Shown here: positions 50,938 through 59,709 of the stretch, one piece after another | Numbering within the stretch: the stretch's first letter is position 1 | Layout: every line of letters begins with the position of its first letter | From: Isoptericola dokdonensis DS-3 | Lineage (GTDB): Bacteria > Actinomycetota > Actinomycetes > Actinomycetales > Cellulomonadaceae | Assembly (NCBI RefSeq): GCF_001636295.1 | Contig: NZ_CP014209.1 | Coordinates: 2,976,001 to 3,040,000 of the forward strand | Direction: 5' to 3' | Length of the DNA: 64,000 nucleotides | Translations under genes and position numbers: made by a program | Notes under the pieces: model-generated | Databases searched by the model: none | Told to the model about the DNA's origin: nothing | Seen by the model: the letters and a program-made list of their open reading frames with translations, nothing else

Positions 50938-51680
50938 TGACGCGGACGACCGGTGGTGCGGGCCTGTCCGTGCGCGACCTCGTCGTGCGGTACGCGGCCC
51001 GCCGGGGTCCCGGCACGACGGCGGTGGACGGCGTCTCCCTCGACGTCGCGGCCGGGGAGGTGGTCGCGCTCCTCGGGCCGAGCGGTTGCGGGAAGTCGTC
51101 CCTGCTGCGCGCCGTCGCGGGCCTGGAGCCGCCCGCCGGGGGAACGGTCGCGTTCGACGGCGAGGACCTCGCCGGGGTGCCCGTGCACCGGCGCGGGTTC
51201 GGGCTGCTGTTCCAGGACGGCCAGCTGTTCCCGCACCGGGACGTGGGCCGCAACGTCGCCTACGGCCTGGAGGTGCTCGGGGTGCCGCGGGCCGAGCGCG
51301 ACGTGCGGGTGGCCGAGCTGCTCGACGCCGTCGGCCTGGCCGGGTTCGCGCGCCGCGCCGTCACGACCCTCTCCGGCGGGCAGCGGCAGCGCGTCGCCCT
51401 CGCTCGGTCCCTCGCCCCGCGCCCGCGGCTGCTGCTGCTCGACGAGCCGCTGTCCGCGCTGGACCGGCAGCTGCGGGAACGGCTCGCCCTCGACGTCCGC
51501 GCCACGTTGCGGGACACCGGGACGACGGCGCTGTTCGTCACCCACGACCACGCCGAGGCGTTCACCGTGGCCGACCGCGTCGCCGTCATGGACGCCGGGC
51601 GGCTGCTCCAGGTGGGGACGCGCGACGAGCTGACCTCCGCGCCGTCGTCGGAGCGCGTCGCGGAATTCCTCGGCGTCTGA
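50937..51680 (+). CDS. thiQ: Thiamine ABC transporter ATP-binding protein
   Basis: 247 residues. Walker A GPSGCGKSS, Q-loop LLFQDGQLFPHRDV, signature LSGGQRQRVALAR, Walker B LLLLDEPLSALD, H-loop FVTHDHAEA. Powers uptake through the permease before it. ATG overlaps the previous stop. Relatives also serve iron or sulfate uptake, but the riboswitch fixes the substrate as thiamine. Confidence 0.93.
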   Translation: MTRTTGGAGLSVRDLVVRYAARRGPGTTAVDGVSLDVAAGEVVALLGPSGCGKSSLLRAVAGLEPPAGGTVAFDGEDLAGVPVHRRGFGLLFQDGQLFPHRDVGRNVAYGLEVLGVPRAERDVRVAELLDAVGLAGFARRAVTTLSGGQRQRVALARSLAPRPRLLLLDEPLSALDRQLRERLALDVRATLRDTGTTALFVTHDHAEAFTVADRVAVMDAGRLLQVGTRDELTSAPSSERVAEFLGV

Positions 51681-51686
51681 TCTCGC

Positions 51687-51747
51687 GCCGAGCGTCTCTG
51701 AACGTCTCGCATCAGCGCCGGATGCGGGACTTTCAGAGACGCTCGGC
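51687..51747. terminator. Bidirectional terminator between thiQ and the PrsW gene
   Basis: Sixteen-base arms GCCGAGCGTCTCTGAA (51687-51702) and complement (51732-51747), continued after a C/T mismatch by GTCTCGCATC/GATGCGGGAC with one G-U pair; loop AGCGCCG. A 27-pair hairpin between convergent genes; no T-run. Confidence 0.85.
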
Positions 51748-51766
51748 GGCCGTGCGGGCGGGCGGG

Positions 51767-52879
51767 TCAGCGGGCGAAGACGGCCCGGGCGTGGGCCATG
51801 AGGAGCAGCAGGGGGTCGCGACGGGCGGTGAATGCGGGCAGCTCGACGACGCCGAGGTCGTAGCGGCGGTGCAGCATCGCGAGCTCGGTGGCGGCCTGCT
51901 GGTAGTCGGCCAGGGCGCGCGCCGGACCGCGGCCGAGGCGGGCCCGGACCCGCTCGCGCGCCTGCCGGCGGGCGCGCAGCGTCGACAGCATGCGGACGTC
52001 GGCGGGCGTGACGACGCCGGTGGGCTCGTAGGGCGGCAGGTAGGTGCGCACGAGGCCGACGATGCGCAGCCGGTCCCGGTGCAGCACCACGCCCAGCACG
52101 ACGAGCACCGCGGCGCCGGCCACGTACGCCACGAGCAGCCCGCCGAGACCGAACCCGGTGGACGCGTTCCACAGGGCGTGCAGGCCGATGGCGCCCGCGA
52201 ACCCGGCGACCACCGGCCGGGCCCGGCCGGCACCCCGAGGACGCAGGGCGGCGGCCGCCACCCCGACGCCGACGAGCGACGTGCACAGGGGGTGCAGCAG
52301 CGGCGACACGACGCCGCGCACCACGAACGTCCACGCCAGGGTGCCGGGGGCGGCGAACGCGTAGTAGCTGATGTTCTCGACGGTGGCGAACCCGAGGCCG
52401 ACCATCGAGCCGTAGATGATCCCGTCGGTGGGGCCGTTGAGCTCGTGGCGGCGGAACCACAGCAGCCCCACGAGCACCGTGCCCTTGACGAGCTCCTCCA
52501 CGACCGGCGCCACCAGCGAGACGGTGGCGTACGTGCCGCCCTCCACGCCGAGCAGCGGCGTCCACAGCTCGAGGCCGGCGGTGTTGACGAGCAGGGCGAG
52601 CAGCACGGAGACCCCGGCGCCCCACGCGAAGGCCGCGACGAGGGCGTCGGGAGGTTCCGGCTCCAGCCGGTCCAGCGCGAGCACGCCGGCGAGCAGCAGG
52701 GGCAGCGGCGCGAGGGCCAGCACGACGGACGTCGCGACACCGGACGCGCCGTCGTGCAGCATGAGGGCGAGCGCGACGGCGAGGCACACCGACGACGCCG
52801 CGACGGTCACGACGACGCCGACGGACGGGCGCGCCGTGGGACGGCCGGCGAGGACGGCCCGCGGATCGAGGGGCGGCAC
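51767..52879 (-). CDS. PrsW-family intramembrane metalloprotease
   Basis: 370 residues, about eight membrane segments. Motifs of the PrsW family: APVVEELVKG (metal-binding Glu pair), GFATVENISYY and GLHALWN. PrsW in Bacillus cleaves an anti-sigma factor; the substrate here is unknown. The C-terminal 100 residues are Arg-rich and cytoplasmic. GTG 52879 is chosen over the ATG at 52990 because TAGGGT lies seven bases upstream of it and the longer start would run through the neighbouring gene's start. Confidence 0.9.
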   Translation of the reverse strand: MPPLDPRAVLAGRPTARPSVGVVVTVAASSVCLAVALALMLHDGASGVATSVVLALAPLPLLLAGVLALDRLEPEPPDALVAAFAWGAGVSVLLALLVNTAGLELWTPLLGVEGGTYATVSLVAPVVEELVKGTVLVGLLWFRRHELNGPTDGIIYGSMVGLGFATVENISYYAFAAPGTLAWTFVVRGVVSPLLHPLCTSLVGVGVAAAALRPRGAGRARPVVAGFAGAIGLHALWNASTGFGLGGLLVAYVAGAAVLVVLGVVLHRDRLRIVGLVRTYLPPYEPTGVVTPADVRMLSTLRARRQARERVRARLGRGPARALADYQQAATELAMLHRRYDLGVVELPAFTARRDPLLLLMAHARAVFAR

Positions 52880-52886
52880 GGCGACG

Positions 52887-52892
52887 ACCCTA
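52887..52892 (-). promoter_or_regulatory. -10 box TAGGGT of the PrsW gene
   Basis: TAGGGT on the minus strand, seven bases from the GTG at 52879: leaderless geometry. Confidence 0.5.
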
Positions 52893-52970
52893 CCGAGCGC
52901 TCGGAGCGGGTGCGATGAGTTCCGGTCCGCGGACCGGTCGGCAGTGCACGAACCGACGGAAGGAACCACC

Positions 52971-53585
52971 ATGACCAGCGTCGTCTCCACCCTGTTCGTC
53001 GCGCTCGACGGTGTCGTCGAGCCGGACGAGGTGTGGCACTTCCCGTACTTCGACGAGCAGATGGGCGCGGCCGTCGGCGACGACTACGCCGGGACGGACG
53101 TCCTGCTGCTCGGGAGGGTCACGTACGACAGCTTCGCGGGCGCCTGGCCGGAGCGGGAGGCCGCGGGCGGCGAGGACGCCGCGTTCGCCGCGGTGCTCGG
53201 CGACCTGCGCAAGGTCGTCGCGACGCGCGCCGGGGGTGACCTCGGGTGGCGGAACGTCGAGGCCACGGACGACGTCGTGGGGCACGTCCGAGAGCTGAAG
53301 GAGACCGGGGAGGTCGGCAAGGTGCTGATCCCGGGCTCGGTGAGCGTGGTGCGCCAGCTCCTCGCGGCCGGGCTGCTCGACGAGCTGCGCCTGCTGCTGC
53401 ACCCCGCCACGGGCGGCGGGTCGCGCCTGCGGCTTTTCGCCGACGACGACGTCTCGCGCGCGTTCGACCTCGTGTCGGCCGAGGCGCTGCCCCGGGGGGC
53501 GGTGCGGCTGATCTACCGGCCGGTCGCCGGACCCGGTGCGAAGGCCTACGACGACGTCACCGGCGAGGTGCCGACGGGCTCCTGA
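52971..53585 (+). CDS. RibD C-terminal/dihydrofolate-reductase-like protein
   Basis: 204 residues. RibD_C fold: VVSTLFVALDGVVEPDE at the start, DVLLLGRVTYDSFAGAWP, then IPGSVSVVRQLLAAGLLDELRLLLHP near the end. Such stand-alone proteins are probable NADPH-dependent reductases of unknown substrate. ATG 52971 with GGAAGGA upstream. The last 40 bases overlap, tail to tail, the end of the leftward PP2C gene. Confidence 0.9.
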   Translation: MTSVVSTLFVALDGVVEPDEVWHFPYFDEQMGAAVGDDYAGTDVLLLGRVTYDSFAGAWPEREAAGGEDAAFAAVLGDLRKVVATRAGGDLGWRNVEATDDVVGHVRELKETGEVGKVLIPGSVSVVRQLLAAGLLDELRLLLHPATGGGSRLRLFADDDVSRAFDLVSAEALPRGAVRLIYRPVAGPGAKAYDDVTGEVPTGS

Positions 53586-55180
53586 CCCCGGGGCGTGCGG
53601 CGGGCCACGACGATGGCGACGTCGTCGTCCCGCACGTCGTCGAAGCGTGCGAGCAGGGCGTGGCAGACGTCGTCGGGCTCCTGTCCCGCCGTCGCGGCGG
53701 CGGCGGTGGCGAGCCGGTCGAGGCCGTCCCGCAGGGTGCTCTCCCGGCGCTCGATCAGCCCGTCGGTGACGAGCAGCAGCTGGTCGCCGGGCGCGAGCAC
53801 GACCTCGGCGGGCGCGCGCTCGTCGGGACTGGGCAGGCCGAGGAGCCGCGACGACCGCTTGACCGTCTCGACGGTGCCGTCGGCGCGCACGAGGAGGGCG
53901 GGCAGGTGGCCGGCGTCGGTGACCTCGGCGGCGCCCGTGCCCGGGTCCACCAGGCACAGGCACAGGGTGGCCATCTCGCGGTGGTCGGCGCGGAGCGTCT
54001 CGTTGAGCAGGTGCAGGGCGCGCTCGGCGGTGTGGCCCTCGCGCAGGTAGGCGCGCAGGGTGAGACGCACCTCCGCCATGACGGTCGCGGCGCGCAGGGA
54101 GTGCCCCTGGACGTCGCCGATGACGACGGCGACGCGGCCGTCGGGCAGGTCGAACGCGTCGTAGAAGTCGCCGCCGACGTCGAGACGGGCGTCGGAGGCC
54201 ACGTAGCGGGCGGCGACGTCGAGGCCGGGGTGCTCGCCGAGGCGCGCCGGAAGCATGGTCCGCTGCAGCGTCATCGCGATGCCGTGCTCCTCGGTGTACG
54301 TCCGCAGGTTCGCCAGGGCGACCGACGCCGCCCCGATGAACCGTTCGACGGCGGCACGGTCCTCGGCGGACACGTCCTGCGCGTCGTCGGCGCACAGGGC
54401 GAGACCTCCGACGAGGACGCCCTCGTCGTCGTGCAGCCAGACGGTCCACCAGCCCGCCGGCTCGAGCCCCGCCCGGTCGGCGAGACGCTGCCACGGCTCG
54501 GGGACGGCGTCGGCGGGGAAGTGGGTGGGGCCCGCCGGGCCGGGGGGCAGGACGGGGCTGGAGCCGGTGCCCCGCACGAGCGGTGCGCCGGGGGCGGGGC
54601 GCAGCGCCCGCAGGACGGTCGTGGGGTCGACGACGACCATCGCCAGGGCGCCGCGCTCGAGGACGGTCGCGGCACCGGTGGCGAGCCGGTCGACGGCCTC
54701 CTCGTACGTGCTGGCCCGGTGCACGCGGACGAGGGACTCGCCGAGGAGCTCCAGCCGGCGGGCCGAGCGGCCGATCCCGCGCACCTGCTCGTGCCCGCGG
54801 CACAGGGTGTCCAGCGTCGCGAGGAACTCGGCGCGGTCCAGCGGCTCGGCCAGGTAGGCGTCGGCCCCGCCCTGGAGGCCTGCCGTGCGGGCGGCCGCGT
54901 CGATGTCGGTGGCCGACACGTGCAGCACGGGCACGCGGGCGGTGGCCTCGGCGTCCTTGATGCGACGGCAGACCTCCCGGCCGGAGAGGTCCGGCAGGTT
55001 GACGTCCAGCACGACGGCGTCGGTGTCGGCGGTCACCAGGGCGAGAGCCTCGGCGCCGGTCCCGGCCTCCACGACGTGGAACCCGGCCCCGCGCAGCCAC
55101 GTCGCCATGACGTAGCGGTGGGCGGCGGTGTCGTCGACGACGACGACGGTGCGCGTGCCTGCGGACGTGGTCGTCGTCAT
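53546..55180 (-). CDS. Response-regulator/PP2C phosphatase (RsbU/SpoIIE type)
   Basis: 544 residues. REC domain 11-125 (phospho-acceptor Asp59 in VVLDVNLPD), a GAF-like region about 140-300 and an SpoIIE-type PP2C domain about 310-530 with DVGGDFYDAF, GDVQGHS, LVTDGLIER and DDDVAIVV. It would dephosphorylate an antagonist protein when its receiver is phosphorylated, probably by the hybrid kinase encoded just upstream. Start overlaps that gene's stop (ATGA). Last gene of the stressosome-type operon. Confidence 0.93.
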   Translation of the reverse strand: MTTTTSAGTRTVVVVDDTAAHRYVMATWLRGAGFHVVEAGTGAEALALVTADTDAVVLDVNLPDLSGREVCRRIKDAEATARVPVLHVSATDIDAAARTAGLQGGADAYLAEPLDRAEFLATLDTLCRGHEQVRGIGRSARRLELLGESLVRVHRASTYEEAVDRLATGAATVLERGALAMVVVDPTTVLRALRPAPGAPLVRGTGSSPVLPPGPAGPTHFPADAVPEPWQRLADRAGLEPAGWWTVWLHDDEGVLVGGLALCADDAQDVSAEDRAAVERFIGAASVALANLRTYTEEHGIAMTLQRTMLPARLGEHPGLDVAARYVASDARLDVGGDFYDAFDLPDGRVAVVIGDVQGHSLRAATVMAEVRLTLRAYLREGHTAERALHLLNETLRADHREMATLCLCLVDPGTGAAEVTDAGHLPALLVRADGTVETVKRSSRLLGLPSPDERAPAEVVLAPGDQLLLVTDGLIERRESTLRDGLDRLATAAAATAGQEPDDVCHALLARFDDVRDDDVAIVVARRTPRGQEPVGTSPVTSS

Positions 55181-56901
55181 GGTGCCGTCCGTCCGGCGAA
55201 CGCCGCCGCGAGGGTGGCCCGGTCGAGCCGGGCCTTCGGCAGGAACGGGGTCCCGGCGAGATCGTCGGGGAGGTCGGGCGCGGGGCCGCTCGACATGAGC
55301 ACCGCGGGCAGGCGCGGCACCTCGGCGCGCAGCCGGGCCAGCAGGGTGATGCCGTCCGTCCCGGGCATCCGGACGTCGAGCGCGACCGCGTCGGCCGGGT
55401 CGTCGCGCAGCAGCGCCAGCGCGTGCTCGGCGTCGTGGGCCAGGCTGACCCGGGACGCGTCGTCGCGCAGCAGGCCCGCCACGACGGCACCGAACGCGCG
55501 GTCGTCGTCGACGACGAGCACGTGGCCGAGCGTGCCGGGCTCCTCGACTGCCTCGACTGCTTCGACGGCCCCGGCGGGTCCGGCGGGTCCGGCGGGCAGG
55601 GTGAGGGTGAACGTGCTGCCCCGGCCCGGCGTCGACGCCGCGACGAGGGTGCCGCCGAGCGCCTCGGCCACGCGCCGCGCGTACGGCAGGCCCAGGCCGG
55701 TGCCGCGCGCACCCGGCTGGAGGTGGTTGGGCACCTGGACGAACTCCTCGAAGACGTCCTCCAGGTGCTCGGCGGGGATGCCGACCCCGGAGTCCTGCAC
55801 GGTGAGGACGACCTGGCCGTCCACGGTGGCCGCCCGCAGCCGCACCGCCCCCCGCTCGGTGAACTTCACCGCGTTGGTCAGCAGGTTGCGCGCGATCCGC
55901 GCGACGAGCCGCCGGTCGGTGACGAGCGCGACGCCTGCGGGGTCGTCCACGACCAGCTCGACGCCGTCGCGCACCAGCGGCGCGGTGGTGCCGCGGAGCT
56001 CGTCGAACAGCGCGGCGAGGTCGACGGGGGCGGGCTGCACGTCCAGGTGCCCGGCCTCGGCGCGGGCGAGCTCCAGCAGCTCGTCCACCAGCGTCAGCAG
56101 GGTGCCCGCGCTGTCCGCGAGGAACCCGACCTGGTCGGCCTGCGCTGCGTCGAGCCGCGACTCCGCGAGCAGGGAGGTGAGCCCGATGATCGAGTTCACG
56201 GGCGTGCGCAGCTCGTGGCTGACGTTGCGCAGGAACCGTGACTTCGCCTCGTTCGCCGCAGCGAGCTCGCGCCCTCGCTCGTCCAGCTCGCCGTAGAGCG
56301 CGACCACGCCCGAGTTGGTCTCCTCCAGCTCGGCGGAGAGCTGGGCGTACATCGCCTGCGCGTCCGCCTGTGCGCGCGCCAGGGTGGAGTTCAGCCGCCG
56401 CAGCTCGTCCCGCTGCGCCCGCAGCTCGTCGTGGGCCCGCAGCAGCTCCGCGTGCCGGGCGCGGAGCTCGTCGAGGGCGCCCCCGTCGTGCCCCAGGCCG
56501 AGCGTGCCGCGCAGGTCCGCCAGGTCGTCCGTGCGGGCCCCCGGTGCGAGGGCCATGCCGAGCGTGACCGTGCGTCGGTCGTCCGTCACGTCGAGGACGT
56601 CCACCAGCCGGGCCGCGGCGGGCACGCCCCCGTCCGCTGCGGCGCCGTGGACGGCGAGCGGCGCCGACGCGACCAGCTCCGCGCGCAGCAGGGGCGCCGC
56701 CCCCCGCGGCACCACGGCGAGCTGCACGTCGACCGGCCCGCCGGGCAGCGCCGCGCGGCCCACCTCGGACAGCGCCGTCGCCAGCCGCACCTGGGCGTGG
56801 GGGTCCAGACCGAGCGCACGCGCGGCCTCCCGGCCCGACCGGCGCAGGGCCAGCAGGTCGGTGTCGCCCGCCAGGCGGGTCACGAGCAGCACCGTCGTCA
56901 C
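55177..56901 (-). CDS. Hybrid sensor histidine kinase
   Basis: 574 residues, cytoplasmic. N-terminal domain (1-135) of the kind found beside Rsb ATPases, a coiled coil at about 140-205, then a kinase core with FLRNVSHELRTPVNSIIG (His near 230), NLLTNAVKFTE, DSGVGIP and GTGLGLPYARRVAEALGG, and a C-terminal REC (about 457-570, Asp near 506 in ALDVRMPGTDG). GTG 56901 overlaps the preceding stop (GTGA); a longer frame up to 57552 is a shadow of that gene. No membrane segment, so the signal is presumably passed on from the stressosome proteins upstream. Confidence 0.9.
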   Translation of the reverse strand: MTTVLLVTRLAGDTDLLALRRSGREAARALGLDPHAQVRLATALSEVGRAALPGGPVDVQLAVVPRGAAPLLRAELVASAPLAVHGAAADGGVPAAARLVDVLDVTDDRRTVTLGMALAPGARTDDLADLRGTLGLGHDGGALDELRARHAELLRAHDELRAQRDELRRLNSTLARAQADAQAMYAQLSAELEETNSGVVALYGELDERGRELAAANEAKSRFLRNVSHELRTPVNSIIGLTSLLAESRLDAAQADQVGFLADSAGTLLTLVDELLELARAEAGHLDVQPAPVDLAALFDELRGTTAPLVRDGVELVVDDPAGVALVTDRRLVARIARNLLTNAVKFTERGAVRLRAATVDGQVVLTVQDSGVGIPAEHLEDVFEEFVQVPNHLQPGARGTGLGLPYARRVAEALGGTLVAASTPGRGSTFTLTLPAGPAGPAGAVEAVEAVEEPGTLGHVLVVDDDRAFGAVVAGLLRDDASRVSLAHDAEHALALLRDDPADAVALDVRMPGTDGITLLARLRAEVPRLPAVLMSSGPAPDLPDDLAGTPFLPKARLDRATLAAAFAGRTAP

Positions 56902-57929
56902 GGCTGCCCCCGGGCGGGGAGCACGGCGAGGCAGGCGTCGTCGCGGCGCACCCCGAAGTCGCGCAGCAGGACGCCCGCCACCACCAGCGGCGTGCGAGTG
57001 GCGAGCCCCGGGTAGTCGGCCATGCTGACCCGGTCCGTCAGGCCGTCGCTGGACAGGGTGACGACGTCGTCCGGACCGAGCGGGTACGACGTCTCCTGGA
57101 TCGTCGACGCGTGCGACCCCGCGATGCCCGGGTTGCTGAGGAGCGACCGGGAGCGGGTGCCGTGCAGCGTCCCGGCGACGTTGCCGACGCCGGCGTGCCG
57201 GAGCGTGTCCCCGGACCGCTGGACGATCGCGACCGCGGCGCCCCGGGTGCCGCGCAGGGCGTCGTGCACGCGCCCCAGCAGGGCGCGGGGCGTGCCGCCG
57301 GGTCCGTCGTGGAACGCCCGGACGGCCGCGTGCGACGCCGCTGCGGCGAGCGGGCCGTGCCCGAGCCCGTCCGAGACCATCAGCGTCGTCGTGCCGTCGT
57401 CCTCGCGCCAGGCCCACCCGTCGCCGCAGACCGTCTGCCCGGTCATCGCGCGGGTGATCCCCGTCGGCACGGCCGGTTCCGGGGCCGGGCCCGAGACGGC
57501 GAACACCGCGGCGACGGCCGTGCCCCGGCCGGGCGCCGACCACGCGTCCCACGCGGTGGTGAGCCGCACGAGCGTGCCGAGGCCGATGCCGAGGGTGCCG
57601 CCGGACGAGACACCGTCGAGCATCGCCGCGGAGACGTCGCGCATGCCCGGTCCGGCGTCGACCGCGAGGACCTCGAGCGCCGCCTCCAGGCCGGTGCGGC
57701 GCACCCGCAGCAGCACGGAGCCCGAGCCCGCGTGCCGGACCTGGTTCGTCGCCAGCTCGGTGACGACGAGGCTGACCTCGGCCGCGCGGGAGGGGGACAT
57801 GCCCAGGTGCAGCGCCGTCGTGGACGCCGCACGGCGCACCCCGCCCACCGCCGACGGGTGGTCGATGGTGTACCAGGCACCGTTGTCGAGGACGCTCAGC
57901 GGGGACTCGGGGTCCACCACGCCCGTCAT
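56898..57929 (-). CDS. Fused anti-sigma-type ATPase and PP2C-like phosphatase
   Basis: 343 residues. Residues about 15-145 form a GHKL ATPase of the RsbW/RsbT type (AAEVSLVVTELATNQVRHAG; GGTLGIGLGTLVRLT); about 165-340 form an SpoIIE/RsbX-like phosphatase (LMVSDGLGHGPLA; VVTLSSDGLTDR; RRDDACLAVL). Having a kinase-like and a phosphatase-like domain in one chain suggests it both adds and removes phosphate in the module. ATG 57929 overlaps the stop of the rsbT-like gene. Confidence 0.9.
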   Translation of the reverse strand: MTGVVDPESPLSVLDNGAWYTIDHPSAVGGVRRAASTTALHLGMSPSRAAEVSLVVTELATNQVRHAGSGSVLLRVRRTGLEAALEVLAVDAGPGMRDVSAAMLDGVSSGGTLGIGLGTLVRLTTAWDAWSAPGRGTAVAAVFAVSGPAPEPAVPTGITRAMTGQTVCGDGWAWREDDGTTTLMVSDGLGHGPLAAAASHAAVRAFHDGPGGTPRALLGRVHDALRGTRGAAVAIVQRSGDTLRHAGVGNVAGTLHGTRSRSLLSNPGIAGSHASTIQETSYPLGPDDVVTLSSDGLTDRVSMADYPGLATRTPLVVAGVLLRDFGVRRDDACLAVLPARGQP

Positions 57930-58336
57930 CGGGACCAGGCCGTGATGACGACGCGCGTGCCCACGCCCGGCGTCGTGTCGATCTCGAAGTGCTCCACGAG
58001 GCGCCGGGAGCCCGACAGGCCCAGCCCGAGCCCGCTGCCGCTGGTCCAGCCGTCGGTCAGGGCGAGGTCGAGGTCGGGGATGCCCGGACCGGAGTCGGCG
58101 AAGACGGCGCGCACGCCGTCGCGACGGCCGTCGGACACGTGCTCGATCTCCGCGACGCCCCCGCCGCCGTGGATCAGCGTGTTGCGGGCGAGCTCGCTGG
58201 CCGCCGTGACGAGCTTGGTCTGGTCCACGAGGGACAGCCGCGCCTGCTGGGCGACGGTGCGCACCAGCTGGCGGACACGCACGACGTCCGAGTCCGTGCG
58301 GACCGGCAGCTGCGTGACGGACGGCAGGGCGGTCAT
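57926..58336 (-). CDS. rsbT: RsbT-like serine/threonine kinase (stressosome)
   Basis: 136 residues, a single GHKL ATPase domain: SELARNTLIHGGGG (N box), FADSGPGIPDLDLALTDGWTSGSGLGLGLSGSRRLVEHF (G boxes). In stressosomes RsbT phosphorylates RsbS and RsbR, is released and activates a downstream phosphatase. ATG 58336 overlaps the rsbS stop by four bases. Confidence 0.92.
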   Translation of the reverse strand: MTALPSVTQLPVRTDSDVVRVRQLVRTVAQQARLSLVDQTKLVTAASELARNTLIHGGGGVAEIEHVSDGRRDGVRAVFADSGPGIPDLDLALTDGWTSGSGLGLGLSGSRRLVEHFEIDTTPGVGTRVVITAWSR

Positions 58337-58737
58337 CCGGACCTGCGTTCGGCGGCGGCGAGGAGCACGTCGGCGGCGGAGTCCTGCGTGGGGGCGAGCA
58401 GTGCGAGCCCGCGGTCCACGTCGAGCGCGGTGCGGACGCCGCCGAGGGACAGCCCCAGCTCCACCATCGTGATCGCGACGGCGGGCCGCATCCCGACGAC
58501 GACCGTCTGCGCGTCGAGCACGCGGGAGATCGACGCGACCGAGGCGAGCATCCGGCCGATGAAGCTGTCGACGATCTCCAGGCCGGAGATGTCGATGATC
58601 ACGCCGCGCGCGCCGGTGCGGGTGATGCGCTCGGCCAGGTCCTCCTGGAGGCGCAGGGCGGTGTCGTCCTGCAGGTCGACCTGGATGGACACGAGCAGGG
58701 TGGAGCCGATCTTGAGGATCGGCACGCCGTCGTTCAC
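58333..58737 (-). CDS. rsbS: RsbS-like STAS antagonist (stressosome)
   Basis: 134 residues, one STAS domain. The loop IDISGLEIVDSFIGRML carries the phosphorylatable Ser of RsbS (in VDS). GTG 58737 overlaps the rsbR stop (GTGA). Confidence 0.92.
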   Translation of the reverse strand: MNDGVPILKIGSTLLVSIQVDLQDDTALRLQEDLAERITRTGARGVIIDISGLEIVDSFIGRMLASVASISRVLDAQTVVVGMRPAVAITMVELGLSLGGVRTALDVDRGLALLAPTQDSAADVLLAAAERRSG

Positions 58738-59552
58738 GCGAGCACCTCGTTCCGGGTGGACGCCCGGCTCCGCAGCGCGTCGACCAGCGCGTCGGCGAGC
58801 GAGGCACGGGTGCTGATGTCCCCGAACTCGATGCCGAGCGCCACGATCGTCTGGGCGATCTGCGGGCGGATGCCGCTGATCGTGCACTCCGCGCCCATGA
58901 GCCGGGCCGCGACGACCGTCTTGAGCAGGTGCTGCGCGACCTGGGTGTCGACCGCCGGCACCCCGGTGATGTCGATGATGGCGTGGTCGCTGCCCGTCTC
59001 GACGAGGGTGTTGAGCAGCTTCTCCATGACGACCTGGGTGCGGGCCGAGTCGAGCGTGCCGACCAGCGGGACCGCCACGATGCCGTCCCACAGCTTCACC
59101 ACCGGGGTCGACAGCTCGAGGAGCTGTTCCGCCTGCTCCGCGATGATCGACTCGCGGGCCGCGGCGAACGACTCGAACGTGAACAGGCCGAGGGCGTCGA
59201 CGAGCCGCAGCAGCGGGCTGACGTCGTCGCGCACCTGCGCGTCCAGCACGTACAGGCCCTCCTTGAGGGCGAACACGGCCACGGCGGTCTCTCGCGGCGT
59301 GAAGCCGAGGCGGGCGCGCGCCGAGGAGACGTCGGAGAGGGTGCCGCGCAGCTGGTCGAACGCCGGGTGGTCGAGCGAGGTCGCGCCCTGGGCGAGCCCG
59401 TCGACGAGGGCGTCGAAGATGTCGGACTGCTCGCGCTCCAGCTCGCCGCGGGACGTGCGGCCGCGCAGCTCGTCGGCGACGGCGCTCAGCCAGGCCGTCC
59501 GGACGGCGTCGGCGTGGTCGGCGAGGATCTGGTGCAGCGGGGTGCCGGGCAT
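58734..59552 (-). CDS. RsbR-like stressosome sensor (RsbRD type)
   Basis: 272 residues. Helical N-terminal sensor domain (1-140, LADHADAVRTAWL ...) and C-terminal STAS domain (150-265) with DITGVPAVDTQVAQHLLKT, where the Thr after VD matches the phosphorylation site of RsbR. First gene of the operon; ATG 59552 has AAGGAG eight bases upstream. The five downstream genes follow with 4-base overlaps only. Confidence 0.92.
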   Translation of the reverse strand: MPGTPLHQILADHADAVRTAWLSAVADELRGRTSRGELEREQSDIFDALVDGLAQGATSLDHPAFDQLRGTLSDVSSARARLGFTPRETAVAVFALKEGLYVLDAQVRDDVSPLLRLVDALGLFTFESFAAARESIIAEQAEQLLELSTPVVKLWDGIVAVPLVGTLDSARTQVVMEKLLNTLVETGSDHAIIDITGVPAVDTQVAQHLLKTVVAARLMGAECTISGIRPQIAQTIVALGIEFGDISTRASLADALVDALRSRASTRNEVLA

Positions 59553-59709
59553 TCGTGCTCCTTCGATGTCGCCGCCGGGGGGTGAGCGGTCGCGGAGCCG
59601 ATTCTAGGGGCCGGAGTCGTCGCGGCGTGAGGTGAGGCGTGGTGACGTTGTCGGTCTGTGGCGAGGGGCCCGCCGGGGCGACCCGGCGGACCCCTCGTGG
59701 CTGTGCTGG

